Part shown: piece by piece, positions 16,773-24,366 of the stretch | Layout of the letters: each line of letters starts with the position of its first letter | How positions within the stretch are numbered: position 1 is the stretch's first letter | From: Flavobacterium rivuli WB 3.3-2 = DSM 21788 | GTDB lineage: Bacteria > Bacteroidota > Bacteroidia > Flavobacteriales > Flavobacteriaceae | Direction: 5' to 3' | Assembly (NCBI RefSeq): GCF_000378485.1 | Contig: NZ_KB899967.1 | Location: 62,001-126,000, forward strand | DNA: 64,000 nucleotides | Made by a program: the position numbers and the translations under genes | Notes under the pieces: generated by a model | The model's database searches: none | What the model saw: only the letters and a program-made list of their open reading frames with translations | Told to the model about the DNA's origin: nothing

Positions 16773-17393
16773 TTAACTTTTCAATAATTCAGACTTGTTT
16801 TTTCTGAATTGATTTTTAAGTGTGTTGAGCCTGTCTTCAAAAATTTTAGGCCTTCTTTGTTTATCATATAGTTGTGGGTTTTGTATACGGGTAATAATTT
16901 CAAGTGTCTTCATATCACTTAACATTTTCAAAGGTTTATGAAAATATTGCTTTGAGGCTTCTTCGACACCTATAATACCCCTTCCGAAATCAGTAACCTG
17001 AAGAATTCTGTTTAAACATTGTTCCTGAGTAATATTATCTTCAATCATAAAGTTGTATTGAACAAAATAGCCAAAGCTTCCATGCAATCTGGTTTGTCCA
17101 TATAAAATTGCCATTTCAACAGAGGGAGATTCAATTTGTTTATTAAAACCTTCATTAGTAAAAAGATAATGCCAACCATTATTCTTAAGAGCTTCGGGAT
17201 ATAATGTTTTGTAAACCTTTAAAAAATTATCCGGAAGTTTTGGAGCTAACTTTATATCTTTGAAAAGCTGCTGGCGTTCTTGTTTGTTTGTAATTATATA
17301 GCCACCAAAACACAAATAACAAAATATAAATAATATAGTGATACCTGTTAGCATTAAAAAATATCTAATTATTTTTTTTAGTTGGTAAGCCAT
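16773..17393 (-). CDS. membrane-anchored protein resembling a degenerate GT51 transglycosylase domain
   Basis: A 206-aa protein with one N-terminal membrane helix (about 11-33, ITILFIFCYLCFGGYII). The C-terminal part (EEASKQYFHKPLKMLSDMKT about 143-162, then LEIITRIQNPQLYDKQRRP) recalls the back half of the peptidoglycan glycosyltransferase (GT51) fold, where a Tyr-Phe-x-Lys motif is followed by the leader-lipid helix and a proline-rich loop. The family's catalytic Glu motif (EDxxFxxHxG) is not visible, so it may be inactive or wrongly matched. The gene is AT-rich compared with its neighbours. Confidence 0.5.
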   Translation of the reverse strand: MAYQLKKIIRYFLMLTGITILFIFCYLCFGGYIITNKQERQQLFKDIKLAPKLPDNFLKVYKTLYPEALKNNGWHYLFTNEGFNKQIESPSVEMAILYGQTRLHGSFGYFVQYNFMIEDNITQEQCLNRILQVTDFGRGIIGVEEASKQYFHKPLKMLSDMKTLEIITRIQNPQLYDKQRRPKIFEDRLNTLKNQFRKNKSELLKS

Positions 17394-17507
17394 AATTTGA
17401 TTTTATTACAATAATACTCAATTTTTCATTTCCATATATCTTAACTAACTTCGCATTATTAAATTATCCTTTTGGAAAACTGCATAATTATTAAAAAGAA
17501 TTATATT

Positions 17508-17515
17508 TATCTTTG
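17508..17515 (+). promoter_or_regulatory. -7 promoter element of the toxin-antitoxin operon
   Basis: TATCTTTG is a perfect TAnnTTTG element 17 bases upstream of the antitoxin ATG; the leader would be about 11 bases long. Confidence 0.6.
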
Positions 17516-17532
17516 TGCAAAAGAATTAACTC

Positions 17533-17739
17533 ATGGACTTAGCGGCAAGGAAATATCATTTTATAGAGATGCTCATGAAAGTAGAAAATGAATCTGTGAT
17601 GGAACAACTTGAAAGTGTTTTAAATACTGATAATGAAATCCCGGATTTTCATAAAGCAATTTTAATAGATCGATTAGAACACCATAAAAATAATCCTACC
17701 GATGTAGTAAGGTGGAATGATGTAAAAGATACCTGGTAA
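17533..17739 (+). CDS. putative type II antitoxin (addiction module component)
   Basis: A 68-aa acidic, helical protein (MDLAARKYHFIEMLMKVENE; ILIDRLEHHKNNPTDVVRWN). The shape and the ending WNDVKDTW fit the small addiction-module antidote proteins often found in Bacteroidota before RelE/ParE-type toxins; the alternation of EQLESVLN and KAILIDRLE resembles their helices. The last base of its stop codon (TAATG at 17737-17741) is the first base of the toxin ATG, the usual arrangement for a translationally coupled pair. As an antitoxin it would bind and neutralise the toxin and repress this promoter. Confidence 0.75.
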   Translation: MDLAARKYHFIEMLMKVENESVMEQLESVLNTDNEIPDFHKAILIDRLEHHKNNPTDVVRWNDVKDTW

Positions 17740-18044
17740 TGGCATACGAACTGATACTCTTATCTAATGCCTATAAAGAATTAACTGAAGCTAAAGACTG
17801 GTATAATGAACAAAGAGAAAACCTTGGTGAAGAATTTCGTGCTGAAGTTAATTTAGAGTTTGGCTATATTGAAAAATACCCTGATCATTATCAAACAAAG
17901 TTCAGTAATCTAAAGCTTGCATTAGTAAACCGATTTCCCTATGCCATATATTATCAAAAAGATGATAATTTGATGCAAATTACCATTTATGCCATATTAC
18001 ACACTAAAAGAAATCCTGAAGTTTTATTGAAACGAATAAGATAA
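17739..18044 (+). CDS. RelE/ParE-family type II toxin
   Basis: A 101-aa protein of the RelE/ParE superfamily: LILLSNAYKELTEAKDWYNE (about 5-24) is the N-terminal strand and helix pair, LGEEFRAEVNLEFGYIEKYP the second helix, and ALVNRFPYAIYYQKDDNLMQ plus ITIYAILHTKRNPEVLLKR (about 82-100) the conserved C-terminal sheet with basic residues. The members are either mRNA interferases or gyrase poisons; the sequence alone does not decide. The gene stops at 18042-18044, 6 bases before and in the same frame as the YigZ-family gene. Confidence 0.88.
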   Translation: MAYELILLSNAYKELTEAKDWYNEQRENLGEEFRAEVNLEFGYIEKYPDHYQTKFSNLKLALVNRFPYAIYYQKDDNLMQITIYAILHTKRNPEVLLKRIR

Positions 18045-18050
18045 CCGGAT

Positions 18051-18650
18051 TTGCAAAACGACACTTATAAAACCCTCTCTGCCCCGTCTGAAGAAACGCT
18101 GTTTAAAGAAAAGAACAGCAAGTTCTTTGGCTACGCATTCCCCATTGTTAGAGAAGACGAAGTAAAACCCCTGCTGGAAGAAGTTAGGAAAAAGCATTCT
18201 TCTGCCGGGCATTGCTGCTATGCGTTTCAGTTGGGTACCGATAAAATTTATTACCGCACTAACGATGATGGCGAACCCAACAACACCGCCGGAATGCCCA
18301 TTTATGGTCAGATACAAAGTTTTGGGGTAACCAATGTGCTTGTGGTGGTAGTTCGATATTTTGGCGGTGTTAAGCTGGGCGTTGGTGGGTTAATATCGGC
18401 GTACCGCACATCGGCACAAATGGCGCTCGAAGCATCCGATATTATAGAGAAAACCATCAACGTGCAGTACACCCTTAAATTTGGCTATGCGGTTATGAAC
18501 AAAGTTATGCGCGTTATTAAGGAAAAAAACCTGGATATAATATCTCAAAAAATGGAAATGGATTGCGAAATTGTAATCGCTACACGCAAAAAAAATGCCC
18601 CAATGGTACTTGCGGCATTTGAAAATTTGTATGAGGTGGTGGTAAAGTGA
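18051..18650 (+). CDS. IMPACT/YigZ-family protein with a TTG start
   Basis: A 199-aa protein of the YigZ (UPF0029/IMPACT) family: FKEKNSKFFGYAFPIVREDE (about 19-38), CCYAFQLGTDKIYYRTNDDGEP (Asp-Asp-Gly-Glu-Pro signature, about 57-78, shown in part), AGMPIYGQI, VVVVRYFGGVKLGVGGLI (about 98-115) and a C-terminal ferredoxin-like domain. No ATG lies between the toxin stop and the conserved start; TTG at 18051 fits the family's N-terminus best. Since it shares the toxin frame and lies 6 bases downstream, it can only be translated by re-initiation at that TTG. Function in bacteria is unknown; eukaryotic IMPACT affects translation control. Confidence 0.85.
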   Translation: MQNDTYKTLSAPSEETLFKEKNSKFFGYAFPIVREDEVKPLLEEVRKKHSSAGHCCYAFQLGTDKIYYRTNDDGEPNNTAGMPIYGQIQSFGVTNVLVVVVRYFGGVKLGVGGLISAYRTSAQMALEASDIIEKTINVQYTLKFGYAVMNKVMRVIKEKNLDIISQKMEMDCEIVIATRKKNAPMVLAAFENLYEVVVK

Positions 18651-18651
18651 T

Positions 18652-18718
18652 CAGTCACGGTCGCAGTTTTCAGTTCTTAACTTTGCGGCAATACTGTTTA
18701 CTGAGACTGCGACTGAAG
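18652..18718. repeat. imperfect inverted repeat between convergent genes
   Basis: Arms around CAGTCACGGTCGCAGTTTTC and ACTGAGACTGCGACTGAAG pair imperfectly and lie exactly between the YigZ gene and the thioesterase gene. Such CAGTCGCAGT hairpins look like degenerate intergenic repeats. Possible shared 3' end signal. Confidence 0.45.
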
Positions 18719-18719
18719 A

Positions 18720-19127
18720 CTATTTCCCTATAGAATTTATACTCTCCCTAACGTATTCCGGAGGTAAAACAGGGCGCCCGGTTTTCATGTCTACAAACAC
18801 TAAAACAGAGTTGCCTATTGTTAATAACTGCCCTGCTTCGTTGTATATTTCATAGTCGAATTCTATCTTAACAGACTCCTGTTTTTTAAAGATTGTTCTT
18901 ACAGTTAAGAGGTCGTCATAGCGGGCAGGTTTTTTATAATTTATTGTCAAGGAAACTACCGGCAGCATGACCCCCTGCTTTTCCATAACACTATAGCTAA
19001 GCCCCAGATTTCTAAGCCATTCTACACGCCCCATCTCAAAGTATTGTGCATAATTACCGTGGTATACAACCCCCATTTGGTCGGTCTCTGCATAGCGAAC
19101 GCGTACTTTAAATTCGTGAAAATTCAT
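18720..19127 (-). CDS. acyl-CoA thioesterase, 4-hydroxybenzoyl-CoA thioesterase (hot-dog) family
   Basis: A 135-aa hot-dog-fold protein of the YbgC/FadM type. The start VRVRYAETDQMGVVYHGNYA (about 9-28) carries the conserved Asp-x-Met-Gly-Val-Val-Tyr-His active-site motif (Asp about 17), followed by YFEMGRVEWLRNLGLSYS. It hydrolyses acyl-CoA or acyl-ACP thioesters; the physiological substrate is not deducible. It is a monocistronic gene divergent from dnaA, from which it is separated by 189 bases. Confidence 0.9.
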   Translation of the reverse strand: MNFHEFKVRVRYAETDQMGVVYHGNYAQYFEMGRVEWLRNLGLSYSVMEKQGVMLPVVSLTINYKKPARYDDLLTVRTIFKKQESVKIEFDYEIYNEAGQLLTIGNSVLVFVDMKTGRPVLPPEYVRESINSIGK

Positions 19128-19316
19128 ATATTTTAAATGTTAATATTTTATTAATTTTAGATTATGGTGCTTACAATATTTTTTTATTAAAATCAATACA
19201 CCCAAAGTTTTTTTTTGAGGAATTTTGTGTCCATATTTGTTCTCCCTAAAAGGGGCGTAATCTTTGGCCTCCTTTTTGTAAGACAACTTTTAATAAACAA
19301 CTAAGATTCAGGATAT

Positions 19317-20744
19317 ATGACTAAAACTGCGCAATCGGTATGGGAAAACTGTCTGGTATTCATAAAAGACAATATTCAGGATCAGGCCTACAAGACCTGG
19401 TTTGAACCCATCAGGGCAGTTGAGTTAACCGACAACGCGCTGTATATCCAGGTGCCCTCTAAATTCTTTTATGAATGGCTGGAGGAGCACTATGTAAAAT
19501 TGTTAAAAGTAGCCCTTACTAAAGAGCTTGGCACCGGCGCTAAGTTACTCTATAAAATTAAAATGGAAAACACTTTTGGCAATAAACAGCCCTTTACAGA
19601 GCAGTTGCCAAGTGCCCACCGCGCCCCTGTTAAACCACAGGAGGTAGATGTGCCATTGCAAAATAAAAACCCGGAACTTAAAAACCCTTTTATAATTCCC
19701 GGCATACGCAACCTAAAAATTGAGTCTCAGCTTAATGCAAATTACAGCTTTGATAACTTTTTTGAAGGCGATGCTAACAGGCTGGCACGTTCGGCAGGAT
19801 TAGCTGTGGCCAATAAACCGGGCGGTACATCTTTTAACCCACTGCTTATTTTTGGTGGTGTAGGTTTAGGCAAGACCCACTTAGCACACGCTATAGGTAT
19901 CGAGATTAAAGATAAGTATCCGGATAAGACCGTATTATACATATCTGCAGAGATCTTTACGCAACAGTATATAGACTCTGTAAAACGCAATACCCGTAAC
20001 GATTTTATACACTTCTATCAGTTAATAGACGTGCTTATTATAGACGATGTTCAGTTCCTTTCGGGCAAGACCGGTACACAGGATGTGTTTTTTCACATCT
20101 TTAACCACCTGCACCAAAACGGAAAACAGGTTATCCTTACATCAGACAAAGCTCCTGTAGACATGCAGGATATTGAGCAGCGATTGCTGTCCCGCTTTAA
20201 GTGGGGCCTTTCGGCAGAATTGCACCAGCCCGATTATGAAACCCGTGTTTCGATATTAAAAAATATCCTTTTTGGCGATGGTGTAGAGATGCCCGAAGAA
20301 ATTATAGAATATGTAGCCCGCAACATTAAGAGTAATGTGCGCGAGCTGGAAGGTGCTATAATATCGTTAATTGCCCAGTCATCTTTCAATCACCGAGAGG
20401 TAACGCTGGAGCTTGCCAAGATGGTGGTAGAAAAATTTGTAAAGAACGTAAAGCGCGAAATATCTATAGACTACATTCAAAAAGTAGTGTCGGATTATTT
20501 CCAGCTTGATGTAGATACATTAAAGTCTAAAACCAGGAAGCGCCATGTGGTGCAGGCCAGGCAGCTTGCCATGTTCTTTGCCAAGAAATTTACAAAGGCA
20601 TCACTGGCAAACATCGGTTCGCAAATAGGCGACCGTGACCACGCTACCGTACTGCACGCCTGCAAAACAATTGATAACCTTGTTACTACCGATAAACAGT
20701 TCCGTAAATTTGTTGACGACATCAACAAGAAACTATCTGTATAA
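19317..20744 (+). CDS. dnaA: chromosomal replication initiator DnaA
   Basis: A 475-aa DnaA. Domain I (about 1-85) includes YKTWFEPIRAVEL; a linker follows. Domain III has Walker A GGVGLGKTHL (about 180-189), Walker B VLIIDDVQFLSG (about 239-250), the sensor SDKAPVDMQD and the arginine/box VII region RLLSRFKWGL. Domain IV (about 385-475) ends with the DnaA-box recognition signature DRDHATVLHACKT. It opens oriC in the ATP form. No DnaA box (TTATCCACA type) cluster was seen in the flanking 189-base spacer and dnaN is not next to it, so this locus is not obviously the origin. The downstream phosphatase overlaps its stop codon. Confidence 0.97.
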   Translation: MTKTAQSVWENCLVFIKDNIQDQAYKTWFEPIRAVELTDNALYIQVPSKFFYEWLEEHYVKLLKVALTKELGTGAKLLYKIKMENTFGNKQPFTEQLPSAHRAPVKPQEVDVPLQNKNPELKNPFIIPGIRNLKIESQLNANYSFDNFFEGDANRLARSAGLAVANKPGGTSFNPLLIFGGVGLGKTHLAHAIGIEIKDKYPDKTVLYISAEIFTQQYIDSVKRNTRNDFIHFYQLIDVLIIDDVQFLSGKTGTQDVFFHIFNHLHQNGKQVILTSDKAPVDMQDIEQRLLSRFKWGLSAELHQPDYETRVSILKNILFGDGVEMPEEIIEYVARNIKSNVRELEGAIISLIAQSSFNHREVTLELAKMVVEKFVKNVKREISIDYIQKVVSDYFQLDVDTLKSKTRKRHVVQARQLAMFFAKKFTKASLANIGSQIGDRDHATVLHACKTIDNLVTTDKQFRKFVDDINKKLSV

Positions 20745-21211
20745 TGCCCATTAAAATTTTAATGGTTTGCCTGGGTAATATCTGCCGGTCGCCACTGGCC
20801 GAAGGTATACTCCAGTCTAAACTGCCTGCCGGTAAATTTATGGTAGATTCTGCCGGAACGGGCGACTGGCATGCCGGTCAGGGTCCGGACCATCGTTCTG
20901 TGCTTGCCGCAAAAAACCGCGGGCTTGACATTAGCATGCAAAAGGCACGGCAAATTAAAAAATCTGACTTTATAGATTTTGACCATATTTTTGTAATGGA
21001 CTCCTCTAACTTTAAAGATGTTACACGCCTTGCCCCTACTCCAGAGGGTAAAGCGAAAGTGATATTGATGATGGACGAGATATTTCCCGGGCAAAAAGTT
21101 GATGTACCCGATCCTTATTATGGCAGTGCCAAAGATTTTGACAGCGTGTATGATATGCTCGACGAAGTTTGCGAACTTGTTGCCGCTAAATTAATTAAGG
21201 AACATTCTTAA
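20744..21211 (+). CDS. low molecular weight protein-tyrosine phosphatase
   Basis: A 155-aa protein with the P-loop signature MVCLGNICRSPLAEGIL (about 6-22; CX5R catalytic Cys and Arg) and the general acid loop DVPDPYYGSAKDFD (about 125-138). It removes phosphate from phosphotyrosine proteins. It is not the arsenate reductase type, which is at 23 kb. The ATG overlaps the dnaA TAA by one base (TAATG), so it is translationally coupled to dnaA. Confidence 0.92.
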   Translation: MPIKILMVCLGNICRSPLAEGILQSKLPAGKFMVDSAGTGDWHAGQGPDHRSVLAAKNRGLDISMQKARQIKKSDFIDFDHIFVMDSSNFKDVTRLAPTPEGKAKVILMMDEIFPGQKVDVPDPYYGSAKDFDSVYDMLDEVCELVAAKLIKEHS

Positions 21212-21279
21212 ATTATTGTAACTATATACTTTTTACGCTGAAAAATAAATCAACAAAAACTTATTACAGAGATTTTTAT

Positions 21280-21287
21280 TAGTTTTG
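21280..21287 (+). promoter_or_regulatory. -7 promoter element of the 151-aa gene
   Basis: TAGTTTTG is a perfect TAnnTTTG element. The TTG at 21285, where the longest open frame begins, is inside it, so the ATG at 21303 is the functional start. Confidence 0.6.
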
Positions 21288-21302
21288 TTAAAACCTGAAT
21301 TA

Positions 21303-21758
21303 ATGGAAATCACAGAATTTTTCAAATGGCTTGCTATATTTTCACCAATTGTAAGCGGGATTATAGTAGGTATTGTAACTCATAAACTTTCAAATCGCTC
21401 TAAACGTATAGACATTCTGTATCAAAACAAAATCCGAGCATTTCATGAGTTTCACAAGATTCTTATTAATTATAGATTTGAATTAGAGCCGAGTATTTAC
21501 AATAATCCATTTCTTGAACGAAGTTTCGATGCAAAAGGATCAGTTGAAACCCTTAACATATTAAATAATGCTTTTGTAAGTAATAGTATATATCTGAATA
21601 AAGAAAGTACAAAAGCAGTAATGGATTTGATGACTAAGATTAATTTTTTTTGCGGTTTTAATAAGCATGATTTTGAAAATATTAACCCTTATTTAGATAT
21701 GGCAGTGGAAGTAAACAAAGTAGTAAATATTTTATATAAAGATCTTAATCTAAAATAA
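21303..21758 (+). CDS. membrane-anchored hypothetical protein
   Basis: A 151-aa protein beginning MEITEFFKWLAIFSPIVSG, with one N-terminal membrane helix (about 8-30, LAIFSPIVSGIIVGIVTHKL) and a cytoplasmic domain of AT-rich, poorly conserved appearance (RIDILYQNKIRAFHEFHKIL; STKAVMDLMTKINFFCGFNK). I recognise no family. The codon use is more AT-rich than the flanking genes, which suggests an accessory gene. The start is chosen from the promoter position. Confidence 0.6.
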   Translation: MEITEFFKWLAIFSPIVSGIIVGIVTHKLSNRSKRIDILYQNKIRAFHEFHKILINYRFELEPSIYNNPFLERSFDAKGSVETLNILNNAFVSNSIYLNKESTKAVMDLMTKINFFCGFNKHDFENINPYLDMAVEVNKVVNILYKDLNLK

Positions 21759-21870
21759 TCTGGTGTAATTAAAGAATACTTGCCTAAGTAAATCAGGAGC
21801 GACTACAAATCTAAACTCAACCCGCCCTTAATTTCTATGCATATAAAATAGTATTTATTTAGTTACCTTA

Positions 21871-22134
21871 TTACAATAACGAGTCATCACCTATCTCGTT
21901 AATGCCATTATTATAATCGTCAAGTACTTTAAGGGCTTTTTCATAATCTTCTTCCGCTACCTTTATAACCGAAGAACCAAACCCGCCCGGCGAAACAGCA
22001 AATGGTTCTATAGTTGCCATAAGCGCATTATCCTCATAAACAGGTATACCATTGCTTTCCAGTAAATTCATGATACCCATACTTTCTATAGAAGATCCGC
22101 TGAATATCTCGACTGTTTTGGTGAAGTTGCTCAT
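21871..22134 (-). CDS. DUF2007-type putative signal transducing protein
   Basis: An 87-aa protein: KTVEIFSGSSIESMGIMNLL (about 6-25), ESNGIPVYEDNALMATIEPF and the ending KVAEEDYEKALKVLDDYNNG are typical of the DUF2007 family (GlnB-like ferredoxin fold, annotated putative signal transducing protein). The biochemical role is unknown. It is a single gene divergent from the RsmI-like methylase, separated by 95 bases. Confidence 0.85.
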   Translation of the reverse strand: MSNFTKTVEIFSGSSIESMGIMNLLESNGIPVYEDNALMATIEPFAVSPGGFGSSVIKVAEEDYEKALKVLDDYNNGINEIGDDSLL

Positions 22135-22198
22135 GGTATGTTGATTTTATTAGTCCTAAGATACATTAAAATCGCGTAATAAAGTAATTTAATATCGC

Positions 22199-22206
22199 TA
22201 TTTTTG
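22199..22206 (+). promoter_or_regulatory. -7 promoter element of the RsmI-like gene
   Basis: TATTTTTG, a perfect TAnnTTTG element, lies 23 bases upstream of the first ATG. Confidence 0.6.
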
Positions 22207-22229
22207 CAGCCAATTAATACTTCAATACC

Positions 22230-22964
22230 ATGTCTACGTCTATGTCTATGTCTCCTAAAGGAAAACTATATTTACTGCCTGTGCCGCTTGGCGACGATGC
22301 CGACCCAAAAGAGGTACTGCCGGTAACCATAGAAAAATCTATTGAGTTTATAGACCATTATATAGTAGAGAACGAAAAAACTGCCCGCCGTTTTATTAAG
22401 GCAATACTACCAACAAAAAAACAGCCCGACTTAAAGCTTTCTGTTTTAAACAAGCACACAAAAACATCCGAACATGCCGGTTTTTTACAACCCTGCATGG
22501 AAGGTAAAAATATTGGGCTAATGAGCGAAGCCGGATGTCCCGGCGTTGCCGATCCAGGCGCAGCCATTGTAAAACTGGCACACGAAAAAGGCATACAGGT
22601 TATTCCGCTTGTAGGGCCTTCATCTATATTGCTGGCCATGATGGCAAGCGGTATGAATGGGCAAAGCTTTGCCTTTAACGGTTACCTGCCTATAGATAAG
22701 GGTGAAAAACGTACCGCCTTAAAAAACTTCGAAAAACTATCTCAGGACAAAAGCCAGTCGCAGTTGTTTATAGAAACGCCTTTTCGCAATAATAAAATGC
22801 TGGAAGAAATTTTACTTGCCCTGCAGCCCACTACCCACCTTTGCATCGCGGCAGATATTACCCTGCCAACAGAATTAATCAAAACCAAAACCGTTGCCCA
22901 ATGGAAAAAAGAAGTACCCGACCTGCACAACAGGCCATGTATTTTTATAGTACATAAGTTTTAG
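22230..22964 (+). CDS. tetrapyrrole-methylase-fold SAM-dependent methyltransferase, RsmI-like
   Basis: A 244-aa protein of the RsmI/tetrapyrrole methylase superfamily: GKLYLLPVPLGDD (about 10-22), IDHYIVENEKTARRF, the glycine-rich IGLMSEAGCPGVADPG (about 90-105) that binds SAM, IPLVGPSSILLAMMASGMNG, and IETPFRNNKMLEEIL. Classical RsmI 2'-O-methylates C1402 of 16S rRNA; the shorter Bacteroidota version lacks some of the C-terminal region, so the target is not certain. The 5' end has an ATGTCT repeat, giving three alternative starts (22230, 22242, 22248); 22230 is first after the promoter. Confidence 0.85.
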   Translation: MSTSMSMSPKGKLYLLPVPLGDDADPKEVLPVTIEKSIEFIDHYIVENEKTARRFIKAILPTKKQPDLKLSVLNKHTKTSEHAGFLQPCMEGKNIGLMSEAGCPGVADPGAAIVKLAHEKGIQVIPLVGPSSILLAMMASGMNGQSFAFNGYLPIDKGEKRTALKNFEKLSQDKSQSQLFIETPFRNNKMLEEILLALQPTTHLCIAADITLPTELIKTKTVAQWKKEVPDLHNRPCIFIVHKF

Positions 22965-22991
22965 GAGAAAGTTGCTTAGATACTAAGGAGC
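22965..22991. repeat. short direct repeats between rsmI-like gene and arsC
   Basis: The spacer holds four copies of GCTTAG or TACTAAG-like hexamers in about 35 bases (TTGCTTAG, ATACTAAG, AGCTTAG, TGCTTAG), extending into the 3' end of the arsC gene. It looks like a degenerate intergenic repeat. No T-run terminator is seen. Confidence 0.35.
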
Positions 22992-23414
22992 TTAGGTGCT
23001 TAGAAGATTATCATTGATGAAATTCTTACAATAATCTTTTATCATATCGCGCACTGTCCTGAATTCTTCCATAATTTCATCCTCAGTTCCCTGTGCTTTA
23101 GCAGGGTCGGGAAAATTGTAATGAAACTTTCGTGCATTTGTTGGAAAATAAGGGCAACGCTCTTTAGCATTGTCGCAAACGGTAATTACATAATCAAATT
23201 CAATATTATAATACTCATCAATATTGTTTGAGGTATGGGCAGAAATATCAATACCATCCTCTTTCATTATAGCAATAGCCCATGGGTTTACACCATGGGT
23301 TTCCACTCCTGCACTATATATTTCGGCATTGCCATTGGCAAAATACCTTAAATATCCTTCAGCAATCTGGCTGCGGCAGCTGTTACCGGTACATAAAACT
23401 AATATCTTCTTCAT
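22992..23414 (-). CDS. arsC: arsenate reductase, thioredoxin-coupled LMW-phosphatase type
   Basis: A 140-aa protein starting MKKILVLCTGNSCRSQIAEG: the CX5R P-loop (CTGNSCRS, about 8-15) with the additional Cys of ArsC, plus FDYVITVCDNAKERCPYFP (about 70-88), which holds the two further redox cysteines, and FPDPAKAQGTEDE. It reduces arsenate to arsenite with thioredoxin. Start: an upstream in-frame ATG at 23438 would overlap the previous gene by 14 bases; the ATG at 23414 gives the family-typical N-terminus and a 10-base gap. It ends the ars operon. Confidence 0.92.
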   Translation of the reverse strand: MKKILVLCTGNSCRSQIAEGYLRYFANGNAEIYSAGVETHGVNPWAIAIMKEDGIDISAHTSNNIDEYYNIEFDYVITVCDNAKERCPYFPTNARKFHYNFPDPAKAQGTEDEIMEEFRTVRDMIKDYCKNFINDNLLST

Positions 23415-23424
23415 AATTATATTC

Positions 23425-23895
23425 TTAACAACATCCACCTCCGGGTGTACATGCAGATCCTTCCTGACTACCTAACATTTGCAAACTCACTTTTTGCTTA
23501 GCCGGTATTCCGCAGGCATCCTGTGCAAGGCAGGCCGTTTGTTTGGCTACCAAAACAAAATCTTTTCCATCAAATTCAAGATTGTATTTACCAATGGTTT
23601 CACTTTGGTATTCCACTTCGATTTCAAAATCACCCATACCGAGTACACTTTCAGACAAGCTAATAATATCAAGTAATTTTTTAGGCTTTAACCTGTGCTC
23701 AAAATCGTTGGCATCCCATAACTGAAAATTTGCAACTTCTTCTCTGCGCACTACTCCACCACAGTCGATAAAATTTTTTGTCACCATACCTACTTCGGTT
23801 ACGTGGAAATTTTCAGGAACAAATGTTCCATCAGGAAGTTTAAAATTTACAGCTTCGGCTGTATCCAAGTTTTTTTTAATTTCAGATAATTTCAT
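23425..23895 (-). CDS. DUF6428-type protein with cysteine-rich tail, ars operon
   Basis: A 156-aa soluble protein usually found with ArsR/ArsC in Bacteroidota (DUF6428). Its body (NFHVTEVGMVTKNFIDCGGVV, about 28-48; ANFQLWDANDFEHRLKPKKL) is a mixed alpha-beta domain. The C-terminus carries clustered cysteines: CLAQDACGIP (about 123-132) and SACTPGGGCC (147-156, ending at the last residue). The vicinal and spaced thiols could bind arsenite or another soft metal; this is inference from composition. It lies between arsR (18 bases) and arsC (10 bases). Confidence 0.8.
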   Translation of the reverse strand: MKLSEIKKNLDTAEAVNFKLPDGTFVPENFHVTEVGMVTKNFIDCGGVVRREEVANFQLWDANDFEHRLKPKKLLDIISLSESVLGMGDFEIEVEYQSETIGKYNLEFDGKDFVLVAKQTACLAQDACGIPAKQKVSLQMLGSQEGSACTPGGGCC

Positions 23896-23913
23896 AAAAA
23901 ACGCATTTAATAA

Positions 23914-24246
23914 TTAACAACATTCATTTCTTTTATTTTGAAGCGACACCATTACATAATCAAAAAACGATTTTGTCCTTTCAAATCCTTTTTCGTCTAT
24001 GCAATAGCAAATCGCAGTCCCTTCAATATTCCCTTTTATAAGCCCGGCATTTTTAAGTTCTTTTAAATGCTGCGATACTGTAGCCTGGGCTAACGGCAAC
24101 ACCTCTACAATATCGCCACAAATACAGGTATCTACACTTAATAAATACTCTATTATTGCAATGCGGGCAGGATGGCCAATGGCTTTTGCCAATGCCGAAA
24201 GTTCATTTTGCGCATCTGTAAATTGTGCCGATTTGGTAAGACCCAT
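23914..24246 (-). CDS. arsR: ArsR-family metalloregulator
   Basis: A 110-aa winged helix protein: LAKAIGHPARIAIIEYLL (about 19-36), the metal-sensing helix SVDTCICGDIVEVLP (Cys pair about 41-43, arsenic-type site), recognition helix ATVSQHLKELKNAGLIKG and a C-terminal ending in NECC. As a derepressor it would release DNA on binding arsenite or antimonite. It is the first gene of the arsR-DUF6428-arsC operon and lies opposite a candidate operator, with the SulP gene divergent. Confidence 0.9.
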   Translation of the reverse strand: MGLTKSAQFTDAQNELSALAKAIGHPARIAIIEYLLSVDTCICGDIVEVLPLAQATVSQHLKELKNAGLIKGNIEGTAICYCIDEKGFERTKSFFDYVMVSLQNKRNECC

Positions 24247-24260
24247 TATATTTTTTATTA

Positions 24261-24278
24261 TATCGCAATATTACGATA
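24261..24278. promoter_or_regulatory. candidate ArsR operator palindrome
   Basis: TATCGCAATATTACGATA is an 18-bp palindrome with a single mismatched pair, located 15 bases upstream of the arsR start and within 110 bases of the SulP start. Its position between the -7 region and the arsR ATG fits an autorepressor site. Sequence-only inference. Confidence 0.55.
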
Positions 24279-24340
24279 AATATATTTAAGTTTGCATGCA
24301 GCCTATAAAATTTTGTAGCATTTAATTCTTTTCTACTTTG

Positions 24341-24348
24341 TAACTTTG
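24341..24348 (+). promoter_or_regulatory. -7 promoter element of the SulP gene
   Basis: TAACTTTG is a perfect TAnnTTTG element. It overlaps the TTG at 24346 of the longest frame, so the ATG at 24367 is the start, with a leader of about 12 bases. Confidence 0.65.
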
Positions 24349-24366
24349 CAAAACCTATACATCATT

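Noticed and set aside
19128..19316. Replication origin at dnaA
   Set aside because: No cluster of DnaA boxes and no dnaN nearby; only an AT-rich spacer was seen.
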